Positions 9,668 to 17,771 of a stretch of DNA of 64,000 nucleotides are shown here, piece by piece. Below the pieces are notes generated by a model. The model was given only the letters and a program-made list of their open reading frames with translations, was not told the DNA's origin and made no database searches. Origin of the DNA: Nostoc sp. HK-01 (lineage in GTDB: Bacteria > Cyanobacteriota > Cyanobacteriia > Cyanobacteriales > Nostocaceae); contig AP018318.1 of assembly GCA_003990705.1 (NCBI GenBank), positions 4,219,501 to 4,283,500 of the forward strand, in the 5' to 3' direction. Every line of letters begins with the position of its first letter. Position 1 is the first letter of the stretch. Both the position numbers and the translations under genes were made by a program.

Positions 9668-11581
9668 TTAAAATCTTCTCAGCAGTCGCAAGCCGTTAAG
9701 GGTAACTAACACTGTAGAGCCTTCATGGCCAATTACACCGATGGGTAGGTTAATATTCCCCAAAAAGTTCGCCAACATTAGCAAAATAATTGATGTGAGG
9801 GCAAAGGTGATGTTTTGTTTAATGATAGATTGCGATCGCCTACCTAGTTCCATTGCGACGACTATTTTTTCTAGTCTGTCTGCTATTAAAACAATATCTG
9901 CGGTTTCTAATGCGACATCACTACCCGCACCACCCATTGCTATTCCTACAGTTGCTTGAGCTAAAGCTGGTGCATCATTAATTCCATCGCCTACCATTGC
10001 TACAGTGTGATATTGTTTCTGCAAGCTGCGGATCAGGTTGAGTTTATCTTCTGGTAAAAGTTCTGCGTATACCTGGGTGATACCGACTGCTTGGGCGACG
10101 GTTTGGGCTGTACGCTGGTTATCTCCGGTAATCATGACGATTTGTTCTACACCTAGCTGACGCAGACGGCGAATCGTAGCTGTAGCTTCTGGTCTAATCA
10201 TATCTGCAATGGCGATCGCTCCCATTACTTGTGTATTTTGGGCTAACCAAACCACAGTTTTTCCCTCATATTCCCAACTATGAGCCAAATCTTGGAGTTT
10301 TTGCGGTAACTTTGTCACATATAGTTGAACAAAAGCTGCATTTCCCAGTGTAATGTTTTGGTTGTTGAGCATCCCCACAATACCTTGTCCGGGTATTGCT
10401 TGGACATCTGTACCATGTTCCCAGTTTAAATCACTGGCTGCTTGAACAACGGCTTTAGCAATGGGATGTTCAGAAAAGGATTCTAATGCTGCTGCTGTTG
10501 TTAACACATCTACTTGTGTATATTCATCAGTTGCAATTACCTGAGATACTTGCACTTGTCCTGTAGTTAAAGTACCAGTTTTATCAATTGCGATCGCTCT
10601 GACTTTACCCATGTTCTCTAACTGTGCGCCATTTTTGAACAAAATCCCCTGTCTTGCACCGTTGGCAATGCCTGATAATAATGCTGGCATAATTGCCGCC
10701 GTCAGCGCACAAGGAGAAGCCACTACTAAAAAAGTTAAAGCGCGATAAATCGTCGTTTCCCAGTCCCACGCCAAAATAAACGGTGGCAAAATTGCGAGTA
10801 ATATGCCAACTACAACAATTACCTTGGCATATCCCCGTTCAAATTTGGCGATAAACTCTTGAGAAGGTGGTGCTGATTCTTGCGCTTCTTCCACTAACTG
10901 AATCACTCGCTGAATCAAATTACTCGCTGCTGGTTTGTGAATTTTTAACTTCAGCGCCCCATAACCGTTGAGTGTCCCAGCAAAAACCTCCTCGCCGATT
11001 GTCTTCTCTACAGGTAAAGATTCTCCAGTAATCGCCGCTTGATTAATGGTGCTGTAACCAGAGACAATGATGCCATCTGTAGGAATTAACTCTCCGGGTT
11101 TGATAACTATTTCATCTCCTACTTTTAATTGATTGATGGGTAACATCTGTTCCTGTCCCTGATGCAGCACCCTGGCTGTATCGGGTGTTAAACTCATCAA
11201 ACTGCGAATACTCCGTTCAGTGCGCCCCATTGCATAACCTTCTAACGCGCCGCTAATCGCAAAGATGAGAATTAAAATTGCCCCATCAATAATTAGGTGA
11301 TATTCTCTACGCCATAAACCTAAACTAGCTGCACCAACCGCCGCCACAATCATCAGCAAATCTACATCAAGTTCTTTCTCTTTAATTAATGTAGTTATTC
11401 CCTCACGGGCGCTTTCGTAACCACCAATCACATAAGCCGCGCTTAACAACAGTATTGCCCATCCCAGCCAACCTAGATGCAAGGCGAACCAACCAAAAAA
11501 TAACAACACTCCACAAACCAATGCTGCTAATATATCTGCGTGTTCTTTTGTGTATTTAGTTAAATGCTGTGGGTAAAGCAT
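9668..11581 (-). CDS. P1B-4 type heavy-metal efflux ATPase (CoaT-like)
   Basis: A P-type ATPase with the phosphorylation motif DKTGTLTTG, TGES actuator loop, and GDGINDAPAL hinge. The metal-site helix has SPC (VVASPCALT) rather than CPC, and the last membrane segment has HEGSTVLVTLNGLRLL. Both are marks of the P1B-4 class, known for Co(II), Fe(II) or Zn(II) export (CoaT, CtpD). No N-terminal metal-binding domain is present, as in that class. The longer reading frame begins at a TTG at 11641, but this lies inside a MerR-type operator; the ATG at 11581 has AAGGAT 10 bases upstream and is preferred. The gene is divergent from an SDR gene. Expression is probably metal-induced. The transported metal cannot be read from sequence alone. 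Confidence 0.9.
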   Translation of the reverse strand: MLYPQHLTKYTKEHADILAALVCGVLLFFGWFALHLGWLGWAILLLSAAYVIGGYESAREGITTLIKEKELDVDLLMIVAAVGAASLGLWRREYHLIIDGAILILIFAISGALEGYAMGRTERSIRSLMSLTPDTARVLHQGQEQMLPINQLKVGDEIVIKPGELIPTDGIIVSGYSTINQAAITGESLPVEKTIGEEVFAGTLNGYGALKLKIHKPAASNLIQRVIQLVEEAQESAPPSQEFIAKFERGYAKVIVVVGILLAILPPFILAWDWETTIYRALTFLVVASPCALTAAIMPALLSGIANGARQGILFKNGAQLENMGKVRAIAIDKTGTLTTGQVQVSQVIATDEYTQVDVLTTAAALESFSEHPIAKAVVQAASDLNWEHGTDVQAIPGQGIVGMLNNQNITLGNAAFVQLYVTKLPQKLQDLAHSWEYEGKTVVWLAQNTQVMGAIAIADMIRPEATATIRRLRQLGVEQIVMITGDNQRTAQTVAQAVGITQVYAELLPEDKLNLIRSLQKQYHTVAMVGDGINDAPALAQATVGIAMGGAGSDVALETADIVLIADRLEKIVVAMELGRRSQSIIKQNITFALTSIILLMLANFLGNINLPIGVIGHEGSTVLVTLNGLRLLRRF

Positions 11582-11616
11582 GAGAGTGAAATCCTTGATA
11601 ACTGATCTCACGGTAA

Positions 11617-11638
11617 ACCTTGACATTAATGTTAAGGT
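11617..11638. promoter_or_regulatory. MerR-family type operator dyad
   Basis: Arms ACCTTGACATT and AATGTTAAGGT form a 22-bp dyad with one mismatch, in the gap between the divergent ATPase and SDR genes. On the minus strand TTGACC (11641-11636) is a -35 candidate, and 19 bp later comes TTACCG (11616-11611). An overlong spacer carrying an ACCTT...AAGGT dyad is the hallmark of MerR-type metal promoters. No merR gene is adjacent. Confidence 0.65.
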
Positions 11639-11671
11639 CAAGCAATTGTTTTTCTACCAGGAGGTATTTTG

Positions 11672-12421
11672 ATGACGCGCCTGCATAATAAAACCGCTGT
11701 AATTACTGGCGGTACATCAGGGATTGGGTTTGAGACTGCGAAACAGTTTGTAACAGAAGGGGCGCGGGTAATTATTACCGGACAAGATGAAGGACGTTTG
11801 CAAACCGCAGCCCAAGAACTGGGTTCTCAGGTAATTCCGGTGCTGGCGGATGTGCGATCGCTTTCTCAACTGGATAATTTAGCAGCACGAGTAAAATCAG
11901 AATTTGGCGGGCTTGATATTTTGTTTGCTAACGCCGGAATCGGATTTTTTGCACCATTAGAAGCGATCGACGAAACCTTGTATGATAATCAATTTGATAT
12001 CAATGTTAAGGGTATCTTTTTCACTGTACAGAAGCTCTCTGGTTTACTGAATCCAGGCGCTAGTGTCATTTTAAATGCTTCCTCAGTCAATGAAAAAGGT
12101 ATGGCGATGGGCAGTGTGTATTGTGCGACAAAAGCGGCTGTGCGTTCATTTGCGCGTAATTTAGCGGCAGAATTAGGCGATCGCCTAATTAGAGTCAATG
12201 CGATTAGTCCTGGTTTAATTCCTACTAATTTTCAAACCAAAATGGGCTTATCACCAGAAGCCCTAGAAAATTTTGGCAATTATATTAAGCAAACCGTACC
12301 TTTGGGACGCTTTGGTAAACCAGAAGAAATTGCGGCGGCGGTAGTTTTCCTAGCTAGTGATGAGTCATCTTACATGACTGCGGCAGATTTAGTGGTTGAT
12401 GGTGGCTATATGAACATTTAG
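11672..12421 (+). CDS. Short-chain dehydrogenase/reductase (SDR)
   Basis: A classical SDR of about 249 residues. It has the NAD(P)-binding TGGTSGIG near the N-terminus, the NAG motif (FANAGIG), the catalytic Ser in LNASSVN, and YxxxK (YCATKAA). The C-terminal VVDGGYMN is typical of the FabG-like group. The ATG at 11672 is preferred over the TTG at 11669 because AGGAGG at 11659-11664 is well spaced. The substrate is unknown. It is divergent from the metal ATPase with a shared operator region, so metal- or stress-linked expression is possible but not shown. Confidence 0.9.
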   Translation: MTRLHNKTAVITGGTSGIGFETAKQFVTEGARVIITGQDEGRLQTAAQELGSQVIPVLADVRSLSQLDNLAARVKSEFGGLDILFANAGIGFFAPLEAIDETLYDNQFDINVKGIFFTVQKLSGLLNPGASVILNASSVNEKGMAMGSVYCATKAAVRSFARNLAAELGDRLIRVNAISPGLIPTNFQTKMGLSPEALENFGNYIKQTVPLGRFGKPEEIAAAVVFLASDESSYMTAADLVVDGGYMNI

Positions 12422-12526
12422 TAGTGTCACAAGACTAAAATATTTGCAGTGCGATCGCGCTACCTGTCATCGGAAAAATTAGAAAAAGCCCCTAAAATAA
12501 ATAACACAGTCATGAGGTGCGAAGCC

Positions 12527-12697
12527 ATGAGCAATCAAGAACTAGAGCAACAACTCCTGAGCCTCGATTTTGCAGAAAGGATTCGCATCCTTCAACTTTT
12601 GGCTCAAAGCCTGGCAGTACCAAGAGCATCACAGGTATCCCTCATAACTTGCGATCAAAAAATTCTCAACCATCCACATATCAAAACACTTTGGTAA
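12527..12697 (+). pseudogene. Remnant of a toxin-antitoxin pair: antitoxin start joined to PIN toxin end
   Basis: 56 codons starting at an ATG with GAGGTG seven bases upstream. The first half (MSNQELEQQLLSLDFAERIR) resembles the small antitoxins found before PIN-domain toxins in cyanobacteria. The second half (LITCDQKILNHPHIKTLW) resembles the C-terminal end of a VapC/PIN toxin, where LIT.D..I..HP...T.W closes the fold. The catalytic core of the toxin is missing. An internal deletion that fused the two genes in frame is the simplest reading. It is probably non-functional as a toxin. The match is from motif recognition only. Confidence 0.55.
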
Positions 12698-12906
12698 ATG
12701 TGAGCGCAGATTTAATACATAGTCTGGCATGATGTAGACACAAGCAAGCTCATCTAAAGCAGTTAGTAGCAGAATTTGTCACTCTGTTGAAAGAGCGAAT
12801 TTATCTAATAACTTTTGATGAAAAAACCTCTGTCTTTAGCACGATTTGGCACATTGCAAAAATCAAGTAAATCTAAGAATACTAAATCTCAAAGAGAAGG
12901 TATTCT
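12698..12906. other. Gap with a possible further decayed ORF
   Basis: A frame ending in TAA at 12868-12870 reads KQLVAEFVTLLKERIYLITF on the plus strand but has no start codon of its own. It looks like another gene fragment beside the toxin-antitoxin remnant. I cannot assign a family. GAGAAGG just before 12907 serves the next gene. Confidence 0.3.
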
Positions 12907-13344
12907 ATGTTAATGAAACGGCTTTCTGCTATTGGAAATTGGATAGCTACAACAGTTATTTGTGTATCTGCGATCGCTTTTATTTGGCAAGGTGGATTTT
13001 TCACCAATAATTCAGCGATGGCGGCTTCATCTGTCAACTTGATTGCATCCTCAGATGCAGGCGATAAAGTTCAAGAAAAAGCCCGTGAAGATGCTGGACG
13101 CGCTAAGAATTTTATTCGAGATACCGCAGATAAAATTGAGCGCACCGCCAATAAAAATGCTAGTAAAGTTGAGGACGCAACAGATAATAGTGGTAACTTG
13201 ATTGAGCGCAAAGCTAAGAGTGATAGAAACACTATTGAGAAAAGAGCCGAGGAAGATGCGGCTCGGACAGAGAAAGCCGTAGACAATACCAAGAATGCTA
13301 TTGAACGCACTGTTGATAACATTAAAGATGCTTTCAGTAAATAG
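12907..13344 (+). CDS. Exported LEA-like low-complexity protein
   Basis: 145 residues. The N-terminus (about 1-38) is a signal peptide with a hydrophobic core (WIATTVICVSAIAFIW) and a likely cleavage site after NNSAMA. The mature part is highly charged and almost all helical, built from loose repeats such as DTADKIERTANKNA, NSGNLIERKAKSDR and NTKNAIERTVDNIK. This resembles LEA-type or apolipoprotein-like amphipathic helices. GAGAAGG gives a good ribosome site. A role as a periplasmic stress or membrane-shielding protein is possible. I do not recognise a named family. Confidence 0.75.
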   Translation: MLMKRLSAIGNWIATTVICVSAIAFIWQGGFFTNNSAMAASSVNLIASSDAGDKVQEKAREDAGRAKNFIRDTADKIERTANKNASKVEDATDNSGNLIERKAKSDRNTIEKRAEEDAARTEKAVDNTKNAIERTVDNIKDAFSK

Positions 13345-13662
13345 ACATAATAATCTTACTTAATTTGTAAGATGTTATGTGGTGCTTGTTCTGAGTTATT
13401 CCTAAGAATTAGTTTAGGGTTACACAGTCAATGTACATTGTTGATTCATTTCATTTGCTTGATTTGAAACTTACGATGTACATTGATTAATTTTATGTAT
13501 TTGAACTACATAAATAAACATTAAATCAAGATAAGAATAAACTGAAAAAAAGATAAGTTTATGCTGAAATAAATAAAATAAAAGCTAAATAAATCAGAGC
13601 GATCGCATTTGTTGATAAAGTATCTTTGTCTTTATGGGATTTTTGCTCAAAAATCTAAAATT
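13345..13662. promoter_or_regulatory. AT-rich intergenic region with two TGTACA palindromes
   Basis: Two near-identical palindromes, CAATGTACATTG (13429-13440) and CGATGTACATTG (13474-13485), have centres 45 bp apart upstream of the GST gene. Paired palindromes at about four helical turns suggest a binding site for a dimeric regulator. No RNA gene or further ORF is seen. Confidence 0.4.
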
Positions 13663-14295
13663 ATGGCAAAGCTCACTGTTTACGGAACTCCCCTCAGTAC
13701 TTATGTTCGTACTGTCCGGTTGCTGCTTGAGGAAGCAAGTGTAGACTATACCCTCAAAGAAATTGATATCTTCACAGGCGAAAATCAATCACCAGAGTAC
13801 CTAGCCAAAAATCCTTTTGGGAAAGTCCCAACACTGGAGATAGATGCAGAAGTAGTATACGAAACTCCAGCAATTACTGACTACCTAAATACAGTCTTTG
13901 CTAATCAGCAGTTCAGTCCATCTGAACCACTACTTCAGGCGCGGATGCGTCAAATTATCACAATTATTGATAACTATTTATATCCTAGTGCGATCGGAAC
14001 AATTGTCATTCAACGCCTGATTGTGCCAAGTCGGGGCGGTCAGCCAGATGAGGATAAAATCAAAAATGCTGTTGCACCCGCACAAAAAGCCATACAAGCA
14101 ATTGAAGCGATCGCTGTTAGTAGCCCATATCTGCTTGGTAGCCAACTGAGTATTGCCGATTTCTACCTGATTCCCATTTTTATCTACCTGGTTCAAACTC
14201 CAGAATACGAAGTCATTACGGCTCACACTCCCAAACTGCGGACTTGGTGGGAGCAAGCCCAGCAGCTTGAGAGCGTCAAAAAGATCTGTGCATAA
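13663..14295 (+). CDS. Glutathione S-transferase family protein
   Basis: 210 residues from the ATG at 13663. An upstream in-frame start at 13609 adds a tail unlike the family. The thioredoxin-like N-domain begins MAKLTVYGTPLSTYVRTVRL, with the Ser/Thr region near 9-11 and the cis-Pro loop GKVPTLE followed by the glutathione-contacting YETPAITDYL (a variant of the usual ES.AI). The helical C-domain includes LLGSQLSIADFYLIPIF, with the conserved Asp of the N-capping box. It probably conjugates or reduces electrophiles with glutathione in the cytosol. The substrate is unknown. Confidence 0.88.
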   Translation: MAKLTVYGTPLSTYVRTVRLLLEEASVDYTLKEIDIFTGENQSPEYLAKNPFGKVPTLEIDAEVVYETPAITDYLNTVFANQQFSPSEPLLQARMRQIITIIDNYLYPSAIGTIVIQRLIVPSRGGQPDEDKIKNAVAPAQKAIQAIEAIAVSSPYLLGSQLSIADFYLIPIFIYLVQTPEYEVITAHTPKLRTWWEQAQQLESVKKICA

Positions 14296-14337
14296 TCGCA
14301 GATAAAAAATACTGACCAATAGTTTCACAAGGTAAAA

Positions 14338-14360
14338 ACCCCCAGATTTATCTGTGGGGT
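14338..14360 (-). terminator. Intrinsic terminator between convergent genes
   Basis: ACCCC-C-AGA pairs with TCTG-T-GGGGT around a TTTA loop. On the minus strand the hairpin is followed by GTTTTTACC, a T-run that suits the hydrolase gene ending at 14372. Confidence 0.65.
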
Positions 14361-14371
14361 CAATCTACAAG

Positions 14372-15091
14372 CTAATTCAGCGACATACTTTGTAAATCTA
14401 TTAACCCTGAATCAGGTGATTTGAGATAGTGTTTAAACCATTGACTCGCCAATCTTGCTACTTCTTCTAAGGTTCCAGGTTCGCTAAACTGATGAGTTGC
14501 TCCAGCAATAATCTCTAGTTGCTTGTTGAATGCGGGAATATTTGCCAGTGCATCTTCATTCATCGCTATGATGGGCAAGTCATTACCACCAACAATTAAC
14601 AAAGTTGGGGTGTGTACACAAGCTATGGCTTCACTGACTAAATCAGTTTGTCCACTACGGGAAACAATCGCTTTTACAGCCATTGGACGTGTTGCAGCTG
14701 CTAACAAGGCTGCACTAGCACCTGTATCTGCACCAAAATAACCAAGTTTGAGATGACGAGTCAAAGGATTTGCTAACAACCAGTCTGTGACAGCCACTAA
14801 GCGATCGCTCAGAAAGCTAATATCACTGCGAAAATGTTTGGTGCGCTGGTCTATGGCTTCTTCTTCTTTGGTGAGTATGTCTATCAACAAAGTCGCTAGT
14901 TTAGCTTCCTGACGTAGTACATGAGCGAGATAGTGGTTGCGGGTACTGTAACGACTACTAGCACTACCATGTGCAAACAATACAAGCCCTTCAGCACCAG
15001 TCGGAACAACCAATTCTCCTTTAAGTCTAGCTTTTGCCAGTTCGACAATGACAATTTGTTCTTCAACGTTGAGTAGTAATGTAGTTTTCAT
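14372..15091 (-). CDS. Alpha/beta hydrolase of the dienelactone hydrolase type
   Basis: 239 residues. It shows the oxyanion strand LVLFAHGSASSRYS, a nucleophile-elbow region GYFGADTGASAAL, the acid strand LLIVGGNDLPII, and the histidine region AGATHQFSEPG. In relatives the elbow normally carries Ser; here the codon GAT gives Asp (GADTG). The gene lies next to and downstream of a phosphoribosyltransferase on the same strand. These two domains are often neighbours or fused in bacteria. The substrate of this group is not established. Confidence 0.82.
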   Translation of the reverse strand: MKTTLLLNVEEQIVIVELAKARLKGELVVPTGAEGLVLFAHGSASSRYSTRNHYLAHVLRQEAKLATLLIDILTKEEEAIDQRTKHFRSDISFLSDRLVAVTDWLLANPLTRHLKLGYFGADTGASAALLAAATRPMAVKAIVSRSGQTDLVSEAIACVHTPTLLIVGGNDLPIIAMNEDALANIPAFNKQLEIIAGATHQFSEPGTLEEVARLASQWFKHYLKSPDSGLIDLQSMSLN

Positions 15092-15170
15092 AACTTCACC
15101 CTGATGATTAATTTAGATCAGCTTTTTTGTTATTCAGGTGTAATTGCACTTACCCTTTGTTGTGCTGTTT

Positions 15171-15842
15171 TTATACGTAAGTTTTATCTGGATGATTAAT
15201 AACTGACGATTGTGCAAGTAAAGACCTTACTTCTACATCAGTTGTTTGCGAAAAGTCTTCATACCAAAGACCGATCGCATACAATGACTCTGGCATAACT
15301 AAACAAACTACTTCGTCAACTTCAGCTTGCAACTGTTCGTAAGTTATCGGTGCTGCAACTGGTACAGCCACAACTAGCCGTTGGGGTTGTTGTTGTTTAA
15401 CTATGGCAATAGCTGCACGCATGGTTGAACCTGTAGCGATACCATCATCGACTAAAATCACAATATGATTTTTGATTTCTGGTAGGGGTCTATCGCCTCG
15501 ATAAGCGATATTGCGTCGTTTTAATTCCCGCAATTCTTTAGTTGTAACTTCGTCAATTGTGCGGCTATCAATCTCTAAACTGTTGACGACATCGTAATTT
15601 AACACTCGTACACCACCTGGAGCAATTGCACCCATCGCCAGTTCTTCCTGATCGGGTACGCCCAGTTTTCTCACCAAACATATATCTAGTGGTGCATTAA
15701 GGCTGTCGGCGATTTGATATGCTACTGGTACACCACCACGGGGCAAACCTAACACTAACAAATTTTCATAGTTAGTATATGCTGTTAGTCTTTTGGCTAA
15801 CATTTTGCCAGCTTCATGGCGATCGCGGAATTTACTTGTCAT
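15171..15842 (-). CDS. Phosphoribosyltransferase-family protein
   Basis: 223 residues from the ATG at 15842. It has LVLGLPRGGVPVAYQIA near the N-terminus and the PRPP-binding loop VILVDDGIATGSTM, as in type I phosphoribosyltransferases. A longer frame starts at 15968, but its extra 42 codons run into a MITE-like repeat and have no family resemblance, so the shorter start is chosen. It is upstream of the hydrolase gene and probably in one operon with it. The base or other acceptor is unknown. Confidence 0.85.
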   Translation of the reverse strand: MTSKFRDRHEAGKMLAKRLTAYTNYENLLVLGLPRGGVPVAYQIADSLNAPLDICLVRKLGVPDQEELAMGAIAPGGVRVLNYDVVNSLEIDSRTIDEVTTKELRELKRRNIAYRGDRPLPEIKNHIVILVDDGIATGSTMRAAIAIVKQQQPQRLVVAVPVAAPITYEQLQAEVDEVVCLVMPESLYAIGLWYEDFSQTTDVEVRSLLAQSSVINHPDKTYV

Positions 15843-15934
15843 AATTTTAAGCTTCCGTATAGAGGAACGCTGATATGGACAAAAAACACCTGCTATTGTC
15901 TTCACCTTTGTTTGCGTAGAGGATAAAGCGGGTA

Positions 15935-16023
15935 ATACCAATTCTCTAAAACGAGGCAACACATTCAAACCCCGAAAACCATACCATATTTGATTTTCTT
16001 AATTACGAATTACGAATTGGTAT
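15935..16023. repeat. MITE-like short inverted-repeat element
   Basis: Perfect 10-bp ends ATACCAATTC (15935-15944) and GAATTGGTAT (16014-16023) bound an 89-bp AT-rich unit that also contains the tandem AATTACG AATTACG. Ends of this kind recur in intergenic cyanobacterial repeats. It has no coding capacity. Confidence 0.6.
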
Positions 16024-16492
16024 AAATTGCTAGTTCAGCTAAAACTTGAGCCAATACACTTTAATTGATGAGACTTCTGGGCAAAATTTCAGTCATCAAT
16101 TATTGAAGAAATATCTGGACATTAATGCTCACCACAAAGCCTAAAAATATCTCTTTCCCAATCCCCACACTCACATCTGAACTAGCTATGCTATTATCTT
16201 CAGAAGTTAATTTTGATATATTTGTGAATCTACGGGATCAAAACTTGAGCATTGCAATAAAACTTAATGCGATTGATTGACATTTTTTACCTTGTTATCA
16301 CAGGTTTCTTATACCTTAATATTAGCTCCTCATCGCATTCGGTGTTGAAAGTTGATACAAATTACTGCAAAAATTTTATATGTTTAAACAATATCAGTTG
16401 AGTCTAGCACTGTAACTCTAGTGAACAACTTAATTCTGCATTTTGGCTAATTTTCAGACTATTCCATTCAATATATTTAGCGATCTACTTAT
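16024..16492. other. Intergenic region, no clear feature
   Basis: 469 bp, AT-rich, upstream of the plus-strand crcB. I looked for a fluoride riboswitch and saw neither its conserved core nor a clear terminator hairpin. No small ORF with a ribosome site was found. Confidence 0.5.
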
Positions 16493-16876
16493 ATGAACTC
16501 TATAATTGAAGTTCCTCTGTTAATTAGTGTAGGAGCCATTCCTGGTGCGTTAAGTCGCTACTATCTAACTATATTATTTGGGCGCTGGTTCGGCATAGCA
16601 TTTCCCTATGGAACCTTATTTATTAATGTGACAGGAGCTTTTTTGATGGGCTTTTTTGCTACCCTTGTTTCTAAGTTAGCAATCCCTTCTAATCTATCTT
16701 TATTAATAGCAGTAGGATTTTTAGGCTCTTATACAACATTTTCAACTTATGCCCTCGATACCTCTAACCTCTTACGTACTAGAAACTATAAAGCTACTTT
16801 ACTTTACTGGGTTAGTACTCCAATCTTGGGATTTATGAGCATAGAAATGGGTATTGTTTTAGCAAATCTGCTATGA
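16493..16876 (+). CDS. crcB: CrcB/Fluc fluoride channel, first subunit
   Basis: 127 residues with four hydrophobic helices. The family signature GALSRYYLTILFG is near the N-terminus, with NVTGAFLMGF in helix 2 and GFLGSYTTFSTYALD in helix 3; the last holds the Phe-box and Na+-site residues. Fluc channels export fluoride passively as dual-topology dimers. A second crcB lies convergent 52 bp away, so a heterodimer of oppositely inserted subunits is likely, as known for paired crcB genes in other bacteria. Confidence 0.93.
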   Translation: MNSIIEVPLLISVGAIPGALSRYYLTILFGRWFGIAFPYGTLFINVTGAFLMGFFATLVSKLAIPSNLSLLIAVGFLGSYTTFSTYALDTSNLLRTRNYKATLLYWVSTPILGFMSIEMGIVLANLL

Positions 16877-16928
16877 ATTGATTGATTAAATTCTGAATAC
16901 TAAGTTATTGTCTAGAGATTTTAATGAG

Positions 16929-17342
16929 TTAATATTCTTTTTTTCTCTCAATAAATTTAGCTATAGTATTGCCTAGTAGAAGACTGAGCAGTGATAATAA
17001 AGGACTAATCAACCAGTACAAAAAACTAAGTTCTAATCTATTTTGTTGCAGCAACTTCACTACATCTAATTCATAAGTTGAAAAAGTGGTGTAAGACCCT
17101 AAAAAACCTGTAGTTACTAATAGCCGAATCTCAGGGTGAATTGCAATTAATCTTCCCAGCGCCAGCATCGTCAAAAAACCCATCACAAAACATCCACTGA
17201 TATTAATTATCAGTGTACTGTAAGGGAATTCTTGACCAAACAACTGCGTAAACCACAAACCGAGATAATAGCGTGAGAGTGCGCCTGGTAATGCACCAAG
17301 ACTAATACATACAGAGATACGAAGTACAGAATTTTGTAACAT
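16929..17342 (-). CDS. crcB: CrcB/Fluc fluoride channel, second subunit
   Basis: 137 residues with the same four-helix layout. GALPGALSRYYLGLWF, NISGCFVMGFL and GFLGSYTTFSTYELD are all present, so the ion pathway residues are intact. It ends in the basic tail ERKKEY, unlike the other copy. It is convergent with the plus-strand crcB, so the two are on separate transcripts rather than in an operon. The pair may form a heterodimer with opposed topology; that is inference. Confidence 0.93.
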   Translation of the reverse strand: MLQNSVLRISVCISLGALPGALSRYYLGLWFTQLFGQEFPYSTLIINISGCFVMGFLTMLALGRLIAIHPEIRLLVTTGFLGSYTTFSTYELDVVKLLQQNRLELSFLYWLISPLLSLLSLLLGNTIAKFIERKKEY

Positions 17343-17771
17343 TATTACTAGTTCAACTAAATTAAAAGCTTAGTACGTTCTATCAGTATTACGGCTGTGC
17401 CAAATATAGGAAATTGGCATTTTCCCTCTCGTCGTAGTTGCTGTGTTAGGAATGATGGGTAATGAGTAGATCTGCGTAGTGTGCCGAGTTTACCAGGAAT
17501 CTCAGCGCATCAGCCATCAAGATATTGAAGTTCTTAGTAAAATTATAGTTATGCTCCTCATTACTCAGAATTCAGAAGTGTTGATGTAAATATACGCAGT
17601 TAACCTCAAGACTTTTATCTTTTGTAAGCTGGCATTAGCATAGTTGTAAAAAGTGTTATATGATACTTGGTTGTAAGTAAAATCAATGGTGTCTAAGCAT
17701 CTCAAAAGTTTTTCAGTTCCTATGGTGGCAAAATATCTTAACTTTTACTTAATCTTGGGTATTCTTTAACT
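17343..17771. other. Intergenic region, promoter space
   Basis: 429 bp between the minus-strand crcB and the peptidoglycan-binding gene. It must hold divergent promoters. I see no RNA gene, no riboswitch core and no repeat. Confidence 0.4.

Noticed and set aside
12517-12732. 71-residue ORF overlapping the toxin-antitoxin remnant
   Set aside because: It is in another frame from the recognisable antitoxin/toxin halves and its sequence has no sensible composition.
16024-16492. Fluoride riboswitch before crcB
   Set aside because: I looked on both strands upstream of both crcB genes. A GGCTGATG near 17510 on the minus strand resembles one part of the motif, but the other conserved parts are missing.
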